From Paludibacter sp. 47-17 (GTDB lineage: Bacteria > Bacteroidota > Bacteroidia > Bacteroidales > Paludibacteraceae), in the NCBI GenBank assembly GCA_001898935.1, contig MKVT01000014.1:1-64000 (forward strand): a stretch of DNA of 64,000 nt, read 5' to 3'. A model generated the notes under the pieces. The model made no database searches and was not told where the DNA came from. It saw only the letters and a list, made by a program, of their open reading frames with translations. This document shows positions 35,763-45,394 of this stretch, in pieces (within the stretch, counting starts at the first letter, position 1; each line of letters opens with the position of its first letter). The position numbers and the translations under genes were made by a program.

Positions 35763-38147
35763 TTATTTTTCGATCCGGAACCAATCGACATCGGCATAGC
35801 CCGAATCGTTGAGTGGTTTCGGACGCTCGCAGAAAACGCCTACTTTGGCGCCGATCCATTTGCCTTCGCGGGCCGAAAACTGCTTGCCGAACGATTGAAA
35901 CTTTTTCCCATCGAGACTGTAACTAAAATTGCAGAGCGTAAGCGGAATACGTTTCACTTCGCCCGAACCGTCCCGCCAATCCTGCTTTACTTCGACCCGG
36001 AAATAAACTGTGGAATCGGCCACCGCTTGTTCGGCCACCACTATTTCCGCCTGGCCTTTCTCGGCATTGCGGCATTCGGTCTGGCGAAGCACCAATCCAT
36101 TGGCGGTTTGCACGACTGAAATGGCGGCATAATCCTGCCCCATAATAATCAAACCGGCACGCTCGTCGGTTTTAAACGGATGAAAGGTTAATTTGGCAGT
36201 AGCTTTAAAATCGGGAGCCGGTAATTTCTGCAGCAACAAATGAGGAGCATCGTACAGATTTTTCGCTGCTCCGGTTTTTTCCATCGCAAACAAACGCAGG
36301 TAGCCTTTTTCTCCTGCCGGATAATACCACAGTGGCGAATGATTGGCCTGCCATTGCCATTGCAACCCGAGCGTACGCTTATCGAATTCATCGCTTTCGA
36401 CCGGAGTGGCCACAGGATAACTGGCTCCCACATCAGGCTTCGTCCAGCTAAGCACGGGTGTTCCGCAGCCATCGCCATCCTTATCTTCGCCCATCACCGG
36501 CCAGTCGTCGATCCAGCGCATCGGCTGCAGGTGTACGACCCGGCCATAGCCATACAAATCCTGAAAATGAAAGAACCAATCCTCTTTACCGTCGGGAGTA
36601 TCGACCCATGCCCCCTGGTGCGGACCGTTGACCGGCGAATTGCCCTGAGCCAGCACGATTTTCTCCTCATACGGGCCATAGAGCGATTTCGAACGAAGGG
36701 CGACCTGCCAGCCTGGTTTCACGCCCCCACCCGGTGCAAAAATATAATAATAGCCGTTGCGCTTGTAAAACTTCGGACCTTCGATGGTGGGATGGTGCGG
36801 GTGACCGTCGAAAACCAGCCGGCTTTCGGTGAGCGCCTGCTTTCCATCGGGCGTCATCTCAAAAATCGCCAGTACGCTCTTCATACCGGCGCGGCTTCCG
36901 GCAAAACCATGAACCACATAAGCCCGGCCATCTTCGTCCCAGAGCGGACAAGCATCGATCAAGCCCTTTCCTTCTTTAACCAATACCAGCGGCGACCACG
37001 GACCGGTCGGATTCTTTGCCTTGGTCATGTATACCCCGGCGTCGGGATCGCCGTAATAAATATAAAACTCGTTGTTGTGATACCGGATACTCGGCGCCCA
37101 TACACCATTGCCATGCTGCATAGCAGCAAAGCGTTCGAGCGGCGTGAGCTGGGTAAGGGCATGTCCGATCGGGGTCCAGTTCACCATATCCTTGGAATGA
37201 AGCAACGGTAAGCCGGGTGTATTGGCAAACGATGAAGCAACCATATAATAATCATTCCCTACCCGACACACATCCGGATCGGAATAATCGGCATACAGTA
37301 CCGGGTTTTTATACTTTCCATTGCCCAGGTCCGATACCCAGACCTTCGACACATACGGAAGCCGGGCCGACTTCAGGTAGTTTTTCAACTCCAGCTTTGA
37401 ATGGTTGGTTAAGGCATCGGCAAACAGGCCGGCCACGGCACGGGCCCCTTTTTCGACAAAGTGGGTATTGTCGTCGAGTCCCTGAGGATACAACCGGCTG
37501 ACACCCGGGGCGAACTTGTGGAAATACTGCCGCGAGGTTGCCGCTCCCGCCCGGGTAAGCCAATCGGCCGTAAGCTGTTGCATATCCACCATAACCGCCT
37601 TTTTCTGTGCTGCTACTTCCTTTACGATTCCGGGATAAACGCCATGTGTATCCACCAGCTTCCCTTCTTTATCGAATTTACGGCGCATAACGGGCGTACA
37701 CAGGATGGGCGTAGCTTTTTTGGCCCGTACCTCGTCGACAAAACGGATCAGATTCCGACGGTACTCATCGGGAGTAGTATAGCGTTCTTTCTTTTCGACC
37801 GCTCCGTCGTTGTGACCAAACTGGATGACCACATAATCGCCCGGTTGAACCTCGTTCATGATCTTCGTCCACCATCCTTCGCTGAGAAAGGTTTTTGTAC
37901 TCCGCCCGTTCCTGGCGAAATTACGAACCACCACGTCGTCGGTAAACAATTCGGGCAATAACTGCCCCCAGCCCCTTTCCAGAAACTCTTCGGGCGTAAG
38001 ATCGCCGGTGAGCGAATCCGTCACGTTTTTGTAATACACTTTATCGGCCATGGTCGAGTCGCCGGCCATAAATACCCTGACAGGGCGCTGGCCGGCTGCA
38101 ACCAACATCAGCGTCAACGTCAGAAAAGAAAGAATTTTAAACTTCAT
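35763..38147 (-). CDS. CE12 rhamnogalacturonan acetylesterase - GH43 fusion
   Basis: A 794-residue secreted enzyme. Signal peptide about 1-20. The SGNH esterase of CE12 type (about 22-250) has GDSTMADK in block I, QFGHND in block III and DDNTHF with the catalytic Asp/His. The GH43 five-bladed propeller (about 275-560) has the general-base Asp in YSDPDV, IDACPLWDEDG and the acid Glu in TIEGPKF. The tail (560-794) is a beta-sandwich common in GH43 xylosidases/arabinosidases. It would remove acetyl groups and side-chain sugars from rhamnogalacturonan. It is the last gene of the pectin run, after a terminator-like hairpin at 38181-38227, so it may also have its own regulation. Confidence 0.9.
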   Translation of the reverse strand: MKFKILSFLTLTLMLVAAGQRPVRVFMAGDSTMADKVYYKNVTDSLTGDLTPEEFLERGWGQLLPELFTDDVVVRNFARNGRSTKTFLSEGWWTKIMNEVQPGDYVVIQFGHNDGAVEKKERYTTPDEYRRNLIRFVDEVRAKKATPILCTPVMRRKFDKEGKLVDTHGVYPGIVKEVAAQKKAVMVDMQQLTADWLTRAGAATSRQYFHKFAPGVSRLYPQGLDDNTHFVEKGARAVAGLFADALTNHSKLELKNYLKSARLPYVSKVWVSDLGNGKYKNPVLYADYSDPDVCRVGNDYYMVASSFANTPGLPLLHSKDMVNWTPIGHALTQLTPLERFAAMQHGNGVWAPSIRYHNNEFYIYYGDPDAGVYMTKAKNPTGPWSPLVLVKEGKGLIDACPLWDEDGRAYVVHGFAGSRAGMKSVLAIFEMTPDGKQALTESRLVFDGHPHHPTIEGPKFYKRNGYYYIFAPGGGVKPGWQVALRSKSLYGPYEEKIVLAQGNSPVNGPHQGAWVDTPDGKEDWFFHFQDLYGYGRVVHLQPMRWIDDWPVMGEDKDGDGCGTPVLSWTKPDVGASYPVATPVESDEFDKRTLGLQWQWQANHSPLWYYPAGEKGYLRLFAMEKTGAAKNLYDAPHLLLQKLPAPDFKATAKLTFHPFKTDERAGLIIMGQDYAAISVVQTANGLVLRQTECRNAEKGQAEIVVAEQAVADSTVYFRVEVKQDWRDGSGEVKRIPLTLCNFSYSLDGKKFQSFGKQFSAREGKWIGAKVGVFCERPKPLNDSGYADVDWFRIEK

Positions 38148-38180
38148 ACCTATTGAAAAATTAAAAATGATCGTAAAGAT

Positions 38181-38227
38181 AAAAAAGTTGCCTGAAACAA
38201 CTAACAAGCAGTTTCAGACAACCTTTT
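38181..38227 (-). terminator. Terminator between pectin methylesterase and CE12-GH43
   Basis: On the minus strand a 12-bp stem with one G-T pair (GTTGTCTGAAAC with GTTTCAGGCAAC) is followed by six T. It would reduce transcription into the CE12-GH43 gene. Confidence 0.7.
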
Positions 38228-38237
38228 GTGTTGCGGA

Positions 38238-41200
38238 TTACTTCACTACTTTCAGTACCGAAGTAGTACCTGCCGATGTGAGACGTACGATACACGAGCC
38301 CTGTACTGGCAGGCTCAGCGTTTCGGCTGTGGCGCGGGTTTGAGCCAGCATCGTTCCGTTAAAGGAAAATACCGACACCAATGTTCCGGGACGAAGCTGT
38401 TGGATGTGCAACCTGTCATTGACGAAACCGGCCGTTGCTTCGTGCCGGTTGGTCCGGGTTGAAGTACCTACATCACCTCCAGCCTTTGTAGCAGCGCTTA
38501 AGGCTCCCGATTCGGCAACAGCCACTACCGCATATTCTGCATCAGCATCGTAGACTGCGTCGGTATAGGTATTTTGCACCGTAAATCCAACCGCCACATC
38601 GTTTTTCAGCACTACATACGAAATTGCATAAGGCACCACGTCCCAATTGATCACACCGGTAGCTCCTACGGTTACGTTGGCCGGAGCAGCGGTGGTTTCA
38701 AGCAACGGAAGCGGATCCCAGTTATCGGTTCCCTTCAGTACATTTTCGAGGGTGTAGGCCGCTGCTTCGGCTGCGGTAAGTACCGTCTGATGGCCGGTGG
38801 TCGTAATATTGCCGTTCGAAGCATCGGTCGTAAAGGAGCTCTTCCGATTGCTTACATCGACCGGATCGCCCGAAGCAGTACGACTGTTGTATTCGGCAAA
38901 CAAGGCCGGAGCCACTGCCATATTGGTCCACCCACCGGCGGCGGGAAGTATCTTCATCGTCGTATTGATGTAAATCGATCGGGGAGCATTCTGCCACGGA
39001 CGTCCCAGCAGGTACTGGTTGTGCTGCGTCGCCGCATCGCCATCGATGGTACAATTATTAAACACATAGCCCCATTGCAACGACGCACCGGTACTGGGTG
39101 CAGTAATCACATCGCCACCCGAACGACCTTCGCAGTACAACAAACACTCGTCGAAAAACACATCGCCACCTCCGAAAATAAAGTCGACGGTACCATGAAT
39201 GGCGCTGTTCTTATACAGCTGACGTCCGGTTCCGGTAAGGTGCGTGTCCTGATAGCCCGTCAGTTTGATATTGTTGAAGGTTACCCGGTCGCCATAAGCT
39301 TTCAGCGCAACCGCCTGTCCGGCCGATACTCCGGCAGTATTGCGAACCGTAAAGTTTTCGCAATACACATTACCGGCCATCAGCTCCAGGGTCTGACAGG
39401 TGCTGGTACTGTAGGTGACACCTCCCGCTACCAATCCACTGTACCGACTTCCACTGATAATAACTCCGTCGCGGCTCTGTCCGATAATATGCACAAAAGG
39501 CTTGTTGGCCGGAAGCGACGGGTATTCGTTGTAAACCCCGTTTTTGATGAAGATGAGGAAAGGGCTGGCATTATTTACCGGCACGGCATCGAAAGCCGAC
39601 TGAAGGGTGGTTCCGTTGCCACTGCCATCGGCAGCTACCACAAAATCGAACACCCTGGCAGCAGGCTGCGGACGGTTCATCGTACGGAAGGTAAGCACCA
39701 GGCCTGCAAATGCATTGCCCGACATATCGGTAAGCGCTCCGGCCGGAACGGTAAGAGTATAAGCGGTGTTATACTCGAGTTTTGAATAGGCAATGCTCAC
39801 CGAGGTGGAACCAAACACAGGACTCATTACTTTCGAACCCAGGGTAATATCGCCGGTTCCGGCTTTCACCCGCTCGTTGAAGCTAAGCGTGATGATTCCC
39901 TGTGCCGATGCATTGGTGGCATTGGCGGCGGGCACGGAGCTTACCAGTGTCGGAGCTTCGGTATCGTTCACCGCCACTTCATCGGCATACACAAAGACAT
40001 TGGTGAGGGCAGTTCCATCGTTGTCGGCGCTGTTTCCCAACACCGTACTGGTCGCATCGGCGATCCAGCGGATGTATACCTTCTCCTGCCCTTCGGCTGC
40101 GGCGGGCAAAGTAGCATTCAGGTCCTTCCAGCCCGAATTATACACCGAAGTAATATCCACACTTCCCAGGTCGGTAAAGCTGGTTCCATCCAGCGAATAT
40201 TGCATTTTTTGCACCGAGAAACACTGGTAGTTTCCACTCATCATCGACTTCACCTGTACATTGGTCCAGCCTACAGTCGAGAATTGAGCCTGAAAATAAC
40301 GGCGGGTCGACTGGAAATTAGCTCCGGCAGTCCAGATGCGCACACAGGGATAGCTCGGATTGAAACTTCCGGCATTGGCCAGCCAGTTCACATTGCTTCC
40401 CGTGGGTTCGTACATGGCCATCATTCCCATATTACCGGTCGACGAATAGAAATCGCCGGTTCGGTTCGAACGCGGTTCGGCGGCTTTGAAATTCCAACCC
40501 ACGATAAAGGGGATCTGATCGAAACTGGCGGTTACCGCTTTTGCAGCATCCATAGTAAGCTGGCGGGTGGTAAGGGTGGTTTCGTCGTCCCATTTGATAA
40601 AGGTGGTCACCGCATTGGGCACGACGGTCAGGGTAACTACCGTACCGGCTTCATACATTCCGCCTACCGGAGCTGGATTCAGGGCCACTTCGCCCCACTG
40701 ACTGCCCGACTTATTCACCGTGAGGGCATAGGTCTGAATGGCTTCGTACACAGCCTTAACCGCCGTATCCTGCGTAATATTGAACTGAAAATCGGATGTG
40801 GTTGCCAGCACGGTACCTGCGGCCGATTGCCAGTGCTTAAATGCATAGCCGAAATTACGTACCTGCGACAACTGAACCGATTCGCCATCGGCATACTGCG
40901 ATTTGGTAGGAGTTACCGACACCACCCCCGCGCCTTCGGGACTCACCTGCACGGTAAGCGTTCGGGGCGAAGCTATCACCGGATTGAGGCTCCAGCGCGG
41001 ATCACCAATGCCGGTGATCGTATTGGGGCTGGTCTGAATCGTCAGACTTGCAAAATCGAATGAAAGGGACGAAACCGGCACTTCGGTATTAGTGCTTAGC
41101 GTGCCCGTGATTTTTGTTGCCGGAAAATGATTGCCTAAAATCGAATTATCCACATGGGCAAGTACCGTAGTTCCATTACTATTGAGCTTGAGGGCCATAT

Positions 41201-41975
41201 TGGCAGTGGAGGCATCGTACGAATCCGAAATGATCGAATTCTTAATGGTATACACCGATCCCGGATTTGCATTCGTATTGATATTGAGCTTACTTCCTGC
41301 AGCGGTGGTTTTCAGTATCGAAGTGTTTTCCAGCGTAAAAGCGATGGGAGCGGTAGTAACCTCCGAATACCAAAAACCGTTTTTAGCATTGTAAATGGTC
41401 GAATTTTTAAAAAGGGCGGTCGATATTTTTGCTGTTTTCACTGCAAAGATACTGTAGCTGTTGCTTTCGCGACCCATATCGTGGATCAGGCAGTTTTCGA
41501 CTATTAAATTGTTGATAGTAGCCACATTACTGCCGTCCGAACGAAGCAAACTGCGGCCATATCCATGAATCTCGGAGTTCCGGAGAATCAGATCAGGAAT
41601 GGTAATGGCCGACGTTGCCGAAATAAAATAACGGGATGCCGTGGGAGTAAGAGCATCTTCCAGATCCCAGTACATTTCGAGTCCGTCCAGCTCGAGACTG
41701 ACCTCGGTCGTATTCAGCGTGAACATGACTTGCGACAGTACAGGCTTCGTTGTTGCCGAGGGATCGGCCTTAATCCTCAGGCTTTTCGTTATGGTTTTTG
41801 TCCCGTTAATCCCATAAATGCCCTCTGCAACGATAATTTCGTCACCTGCAGCATAATTGGTCAGGGCTGTATTCAGCTCGGCCAATGTGGATACATAATG
41901 CTGTGCCGCAAAAGCCTGCGACGCCAGCATCAGGCATCCCACCATAATTAAAAATAATTTTGATCTCATACTCAT
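38238..41975 (-). CDS. Multidomain CE8 pectin methylesterase with DUF4957 module and T9SS sorting domain
   Basis: A 1245-residue secreted protein. Signal peptide 1-23. A DUF4957-type beta-helix (about 25-328) ends in GDPRW. Two InlB-like bacterial repeats follow (338-425, 425-490), then a beta-sandwich (490-668) and an Ig-like SbsA-type domain (668-770). Pectin methylesterase occupies about 775-1085, with the catalytic set complete: YQDTHL (Gln, acid Asp), GTVDFIFG near 930 (nucleophile Asp) and GRPW (Arg) near 990. A linker leads to a T9SS C-terminal domain (1182-1245, ending SVLKVVK). It removes methyl esters so that GH28 and PL1 can cut the backbone. Ordinary CE8 enzymes are about 300-400 residues, so the extra modules are the unusual part. 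Confidence 0.92.
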   Translation of the reverse strand: MSMRSKLFLIMVGCLMLASQAFAAQHYVSTLAELNTALTNYAAGDEIIVAEGIYGINGTKTITKSLRIKADPSATTKPVLSQVMFTLNTTEVSLELDGLEMYWDLEDALTPTASRYFISATSAITIPDLILRNSEIHGYGRSLLRSDGSNVATINNLIVENCLIHDMGRESNSYSIFAVKTAKISTALFKNSTIYNAKNGFWYSEVTTAPIAFTLENTSILKTTAAGSKLNINTNANPGSVYTIKNSIISDSYDASTANMALKLNSNGTTVLAHVDNSILGNHFPATKITGTLSTNTEVPVSSLSFDFASLTIQTSPNTITGIGDPRWSLNPVIASPRTLTVQVSPEGAGVVSVTPTKSQYADGESVQLSQVRNFGYAFKHWQSAAGTVLATTSDFQFNITQDTAVKAVYEAIQTYALTVNKSGSQWGEVALNPAPVGGMYEAGTVVTLTVVPNAVTTFIKWDDETTLTTRQLTMDAAKAVTASFDQIPFIVGWNFKAAEPRSNRTGDFYSSTGNMGMMAMYEPTGSNVNWLANAGSFNPSYPCVRIWTAGANFQSTRRYFQAQFSTVGWTNVQVKSMMSGNYQCFSVQKMQYSLDGTSFTDLGSVDITSVYNSGWKDLNATLPAAAEGQEKVYIRWIADATSTVLGNSADNDGTALTNVFVYADEVAVNDTEAPTLVSSVPAANATNASAQGIITLSFNERVKAGTGDITLGSKVMSPVFGSTSVSIAYSKLEYNTAYTLTVPAGALTDMSGNAFAGLVLTFRTMNRPQPAARVFDFVVAADGSGNGTTLQSAFDAVPVNNASPFLIFIKNGVYNEYPSLPANKPFVHIIGQSRDGVIISGSRYSGLVAGGVTYSTSTCQTLELMAGNVYCENFTVRNTAGVSAGQAVALKAYGDRVTFNNIKLTGYQDTHLTGTGRQLYKNSAIHGTVDFIFGGGDVFFDECLLYCEGRSGGDVITAPSTGASLQWGYVFNNCTIDGDAATQHNQYLLGRPWQNAPRSIYINTTMKILPAAGGWTNMAVAPALFAEYNSRTASGDPVDVSNRKSSFTTDASNGNITTTGHQTVLTAAEAAAYTLENVLKGTDNWDPLPLLETTAAPANVTVGATGVINWDVVPYAISYVVLKNDVAVGFTVQNTYTDAVYDADAEYAVVAVAESGALSAATKAGGDVGTSTRTNRHEATAGFVNDRLHIQQLRPGTLVSVFSFNGTMLAQTRATAETLSLPVQGSCIVRLTSAGTTSVLKVVK

Positions 41976-42004
41976 TTAAATTTAAGGAAATTGTTGTGAT
42001 TTTT

Positions 42005-43600
42005 TTATTTGCTTGTTGTCACACCCGGAAGCCGGATGTTTTTAGTATTGTCGCCCGTGATCTCGAAGGCTTGTTTCAGTGCCGGAGGATAACTGAGTCC
42101 GCTGGCATCGAAATTCTTTACATTGTTCAGTTTCAAAGCAGGTCCTTCCGACGGATTAATGCTGACGTCGGAGAACCGGATACCCTCCGCCTCCGAAAGC
42201 ACAGCTCCCTGCCGAGTGGTAAAGCTACTGTTCTCGACCACTATATTGGAGATGTTCATTTCGGGAAGTCCGTTGAAAAACATGGCTCTGCTGGCCTGAT
42301 TGGCAACAATATTTTTCACAAAGATATTGCGGAACACAGGGGTGGTTTCGCCAACGGCCGGAGTCGTCGCACTTTTTGCTCCTCCCATATAGTACAAATC
42401 GAACAAAAATGCTTCATTTACAATATTGTACATGCTTACATTCCGTACGTAGATATTTTCGACCACTCCGCCCCGGCCACGTGTGCTTTTAAAGCGTAAA
42501 CCGATGTTGGTACCGATGAAGGAACAATTGGTTACCGAAATATTTTTAACGCCACCCGACATTTCGCTTCCAACCACAAAACCACCATGACCTTTAAATA
42601 CCCGGCAGTTGTCGACCAGCACATTTTCGGTCGGCCGCCCTCTGCGGCGACCTTCCTCGTCTTTCCCCGACTTGATGCAGATAGCATCGTCGCCTACATC
42701 CAGCACCGAATTCACGATCAATGCATTTTTACAGGATTCGAGATCGATGCCATCGCCGTTTTGCGAATACGACGGATTACGCACGAACACCCCATCGATA
42801 ATGATGTTTTCGCACATCAAGGGGTGAATGTTCCAACTCGGTGAGTTTTCGAACAACACTCCTTGCAGGAATACGTTTTTACATTCCTGCAAACTCACCA
42901 TCACCGGCCGAAGAAAATCGCGGATTTCCTTCCAGTCGGCATAGGTCATTGGTTTCCGGGGTACATTCAGGTTCTGTTCGCTCAGCTGGTCGCCCTTCAA
43001 TGCTCCGGCCGATGGAAACCAGTAATCTTTGTTTTTCATCACCCCTCCCGAGGCAAGCAGGCGTTTCCAATGCGAATCGGTCACTTTACTTCGTTTCACA
43101 GGGCGCCAGGCATCGCCCGAACCGTTGATAGCCCCTTTACCGGTAATCGCGATATTGGTCAGGTTTTTACCTGAAATGGGCGACTGGCAACGCATGGTGG
43201 TCAATCCCTCAAAACTGGTTTCAATAAGCGGGTATGCATCTTTATCGGGCGTAAACAGAATAATGGCCCCCTCTTCGAGATGCAGGCGGATATTGGACTG
43301 CAACACGATCGGCCCGGTTAACCAAACTCCAAACGGAACCACTACCGTGCCACCTCCCTGCGAAGCCAGTTTCGAGATTGCCTTTTCAAAGGCCTGGGTG
43401 TTCAAGGTGAATCCATCTCCCACTCCACCGGCATCGTGCAGGCCGATGCTACGGTCGGGAAACTGAGGCAGTTGTACCCGCGGCATGGCAAATGCCAGGT
43501 CCTGATACAGGTATTCGTAAGGATAATTGCTTGAAAACGAATGCAGCAAGGGCAGGCTAACCATCGCTACGATGATCAACATCTTATTAATCAACTTCAT
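42005..43600 (-). CDS. GH28 polygalacturonase
   Basis: A 531-residue exported glycosidase of family 28 that hydrolyses alpha-1,4-galacturonan. Signal peptide about 1-23. The right-handed beta-helix carries the GH28 residues: NGDGID, VGDDAICIKSGKD (catalytic Asp pair), GHGG and LRFKST (the RIK-like site). The insert with EEGRRRGRPTENV is usual for Bacteroidota exo-acting forms. No T9SS tail and no lipobox are seen, so it is probably periplasmic and acts on imported oligogalacturonides. It is 29 bases upstream of the methylesterase gene. Confidence 0.95.
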   Translation of the reverse strand: MKLINKMLIIVAMVSLPLLHSFSSNYPYEYLYQDLAFAMPRVQLPQFPDRSIGLHDAGGVGDGFTLNTQAFEKAISKLASQGGGTVVVPFGVWLTGPIVLQSNIRLHLEEGAIILFTPDKDAYPLIETSFEGLTTMRCQSPISGKNLTNIAITGKGAINGSGDAWRPVKRSKVTDSHWKRLLASGGVMKNKDYWFPSAGALKGDQLSEQNLNVPRKPMTYADWKEIRDFLRPVMVSLQECKNVFLQGVLFENSPSWNIHPLMCENIIIDGVFVRNPSYSQNGDGIDLESCKNALIVNSVLDVGDDAICIKSGKDEEGRRRGRPTENVLVDNCRVFKGHGGFVVGSEMSGGVKNISVTNCSFIGTNIGLRFKSTRGRGGVVENIYVRNVSMYNIVNEAFLFDLYYMGGAKSATTPAVGETTPVFRNIFVKNIVANQASRAMFFNGLPEMNISNIVVENSSFTTRQGAVLSEAEGIRFSDVSINPSEGPALKLNNVKNFDASGLSYPPALKQAFEITGDNTKNIRLPGVTTSK

Positions 43601-43684
43601 ACAAAAAATGATTTTACTTAGTTATGAGCAGTACAATTGTCGGCGGCACCTTTGTGCCGGAAACACCCTGCTCCGGTATTCACA

Positions 43685-43716
43685 AGGCCCCTTCCCGGCA
43701 TATTGAGAAGGGGCTT
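43685..43716 (-). terminator. Hairpin in the gap before the GH28 gene
   Basis: A ten-pair stem (43685-43694 with 43707-43716, one G-T pair) in the 131-base gap between the surface lipoprotein and GH28 genes. There is no T-run, so it may be an mRNA-stabilising hairpin or attenuator rather than a terminator. Confidence 0.4.
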
Positions 43717-43731
43717 ATGAATGTCGTTAAT

Positions 43732-45375
43732 TTATCTCCAGCGCGGATCACCGGCAGTTGTCAGACCTCCGAAATTCGGATCTTTAATCCGGAAGTTTCT
43801 GGAGGCCGGATCGACAAACAGATCGGCTGCAGTACCGGCATATTCAATGATTCCTGTCATCGGGTAACCGGTATGGACAAAGAAATCGGTTGTCTGATAC
43901 GAATTTTCGACAAAAGCTGTCGTGATTTTCGGATTCGATGCCCGCATGGTTTGAGTTCCGTCAAATACGGTAGCATTCATCTGACCGAAAATACAGTTGC
44001 TAACCTGAAGCTTTTCGGGCAGGAAGCTGGCATTGAACTGCAGGAAGTAGCGTCCGTTACCAAAAGCATTGTAGAACGTACATTGGTCGATCACCACACT
44101 GGCAGCAATATTTTTCATATTACACATCGGATCGGTGATATTATAGAACGTACTCTCGCTGATTTCCAGATCCATCAGTTTTGTATTGGCCGCACCGGTA
44201 TGTGTAATCCCGTAGTTTCCTATATCGTGGATGATCGTATTCTTGATCAACACTTTTTCGAGCGTGGTCATATTAGCGTCGTTCTGCATGCGCACCACGC
44301 CGCGTACCGTATGCACTTCGCAATCTTCAAAACTGATGTGAGTGATGGCACGGGTGGTGTTTTCGTTCAACACATAATCGGCAGTACTGGCCTTCCCGTA
44401 ATACTCGATATTCTTGAAGCGGAGTTCGGTAATCCCGGCGCCCAGCTTGATCGAAGTTGCATGCAGTTTTGCTTTTACATCCCCTTCAACCCCCCAGAAA
44501 GTAAGTTTGGTGATGTTATCGCTTAATGGTAAGGTATTGGACGTATTGCCCGAGCTAGGATCGAGCCACGAAGCTTCGAACAACGAACCGGCAGGCATCA
44601 CCAGGGTAATATCGCCCGACTCGGCAGCGAGCAGTTCGTTCAGGTTTTCGGTGCCCGTGAGGCGGATCACCTTTCCTTCGGACGGAACCGACTCGTTGGT
44701 ACGGAACGTGATGGTACCACGTTTGTTATCGTTGTTGTAAATCTCGGCTGTATAGGTGGTTGCACCGGTCAGCCCTTCCACCAGCTTCATCGAAGCAGCC
44801 TTATCGGCCGCAGTCAGATCTTCGCGTTTGGTCGTATTGTCGATCGTATTGGTAACAACGATATGCGTAACACCGGCTCCGGCTGCATCCCATCGTAACA
44901 CGACCGAATAATCGGTTTTTTCCGACGAAAGTACATTTTTAAAAATCTGTTCGCTCCGGGTAACAAAGGTCAATAAATCCCATTTCGACTCCGGCGTTTC
45001 GTTGGTCGACGAAATGGCTTTCAACCGGGCCGAATAACGGGTGGCTCCTTTCAATTCTCCTACCCGAACCAGGTACACCGAAGTCGAGCCGGAAACATAG
45101 CTCAGGGTGTCGGCTTTTAGCGTGAGTGTGCGTACAATAGTCGAATATTGTAAGCTATCCTCACTGAACTCGATCACGTAGGTATCGGCGCCGGGTACTT
45201 TCGAGAGTGTGAGGTCGGCGCTGGTAGCAGTTATATTCTCGGAAGCAAAGGTTACCGGCGAAAACAAACGCTTATAGCTTTCATCGACCGGAAAACCGAA
45301 TTCCTCACACGAACTGAAGATCGACAGCGCTATCACCATCAGTAGGGCAGGCAGTATTTTAACTCTTTTCATCAT
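43732..45375 (-). CDS. Surface lipoprotein with FN3 and DUF4957/DUF5123 beta-helix
   Basis: A 547-residue lipoprotein. The start at 45375 gives a lipobox (SIFSSC) followed by EEFGFPVDE, an acidic lipoprotein export signal for the cell surface. Two fibronectin type III-like domains follow (about 35-210), then a beta-helix of DUF4957/DUF5123 type ending in AGDPRW. It takes the place behind SusD where surface glycan-binding proteins (SusE/F analogues) usually sit, so pectin binding is a fair guess. A lyase or hydrolase activity cannot be excluded. An upstream in-frame ATG at 45405 would overlap SusD and spoil the signal. Confidence 0.85.
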   Translation of the reverse strand: MMKRVKILPALLMVIALSIFSSCEEFGFPVDESYKRLFSPVTFASENITATSADLTLSKVPGADTYVIEFSEDSLQYSTIVRTLTLKADTLSYVSGSTSVYLVRVGELKGATRYSARLKAISSTNETPESKWDLLTFVTRSEQIFKNVLSSEKTDYSVVLRWDAAGAGVTHIVVTNTIDNTTKREDLTAADKAASMKLVEGLTGATTYTAEIYNNDNKRGTITFRTNESVPSEGKVIRLTGTENLNELLAAESGDITLVMPAGSLFEASWLDPSSGNTSNTLPLSDNITKLTFWGVEGDVKAKLHATSIKLGAGITELRFKNIEYYGKASTADYVLNENTTRAITHISFEDCEVHTVRGVVRMQNDANMTTLEKVLIKNTIIHDIGNYGITHTGAANTKLMDLEISESTFYNITDPMCNMKNIAASVVIDQCTFYNAFGNGRYFLQFNASFLPEKLQVSNCIFGQMNATVFDGTQTMRASNPKITTAFVENSYQTTDFFVHTGYPMTGIIEYAGTAADLFVDPASRNFRIKDPNFGGLTTAGDPRWR

Positions 45376-45394
45376 GTTCAATTCATTTTTAAAA

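Noticed and set aside
38574-39785. 403-residue plus-strand open frame opposite the methylesterase
   Set aside because: Shadow of the real gene in an antisense frame; no family features, low-complexity His/Arg/Gly-rich composition.
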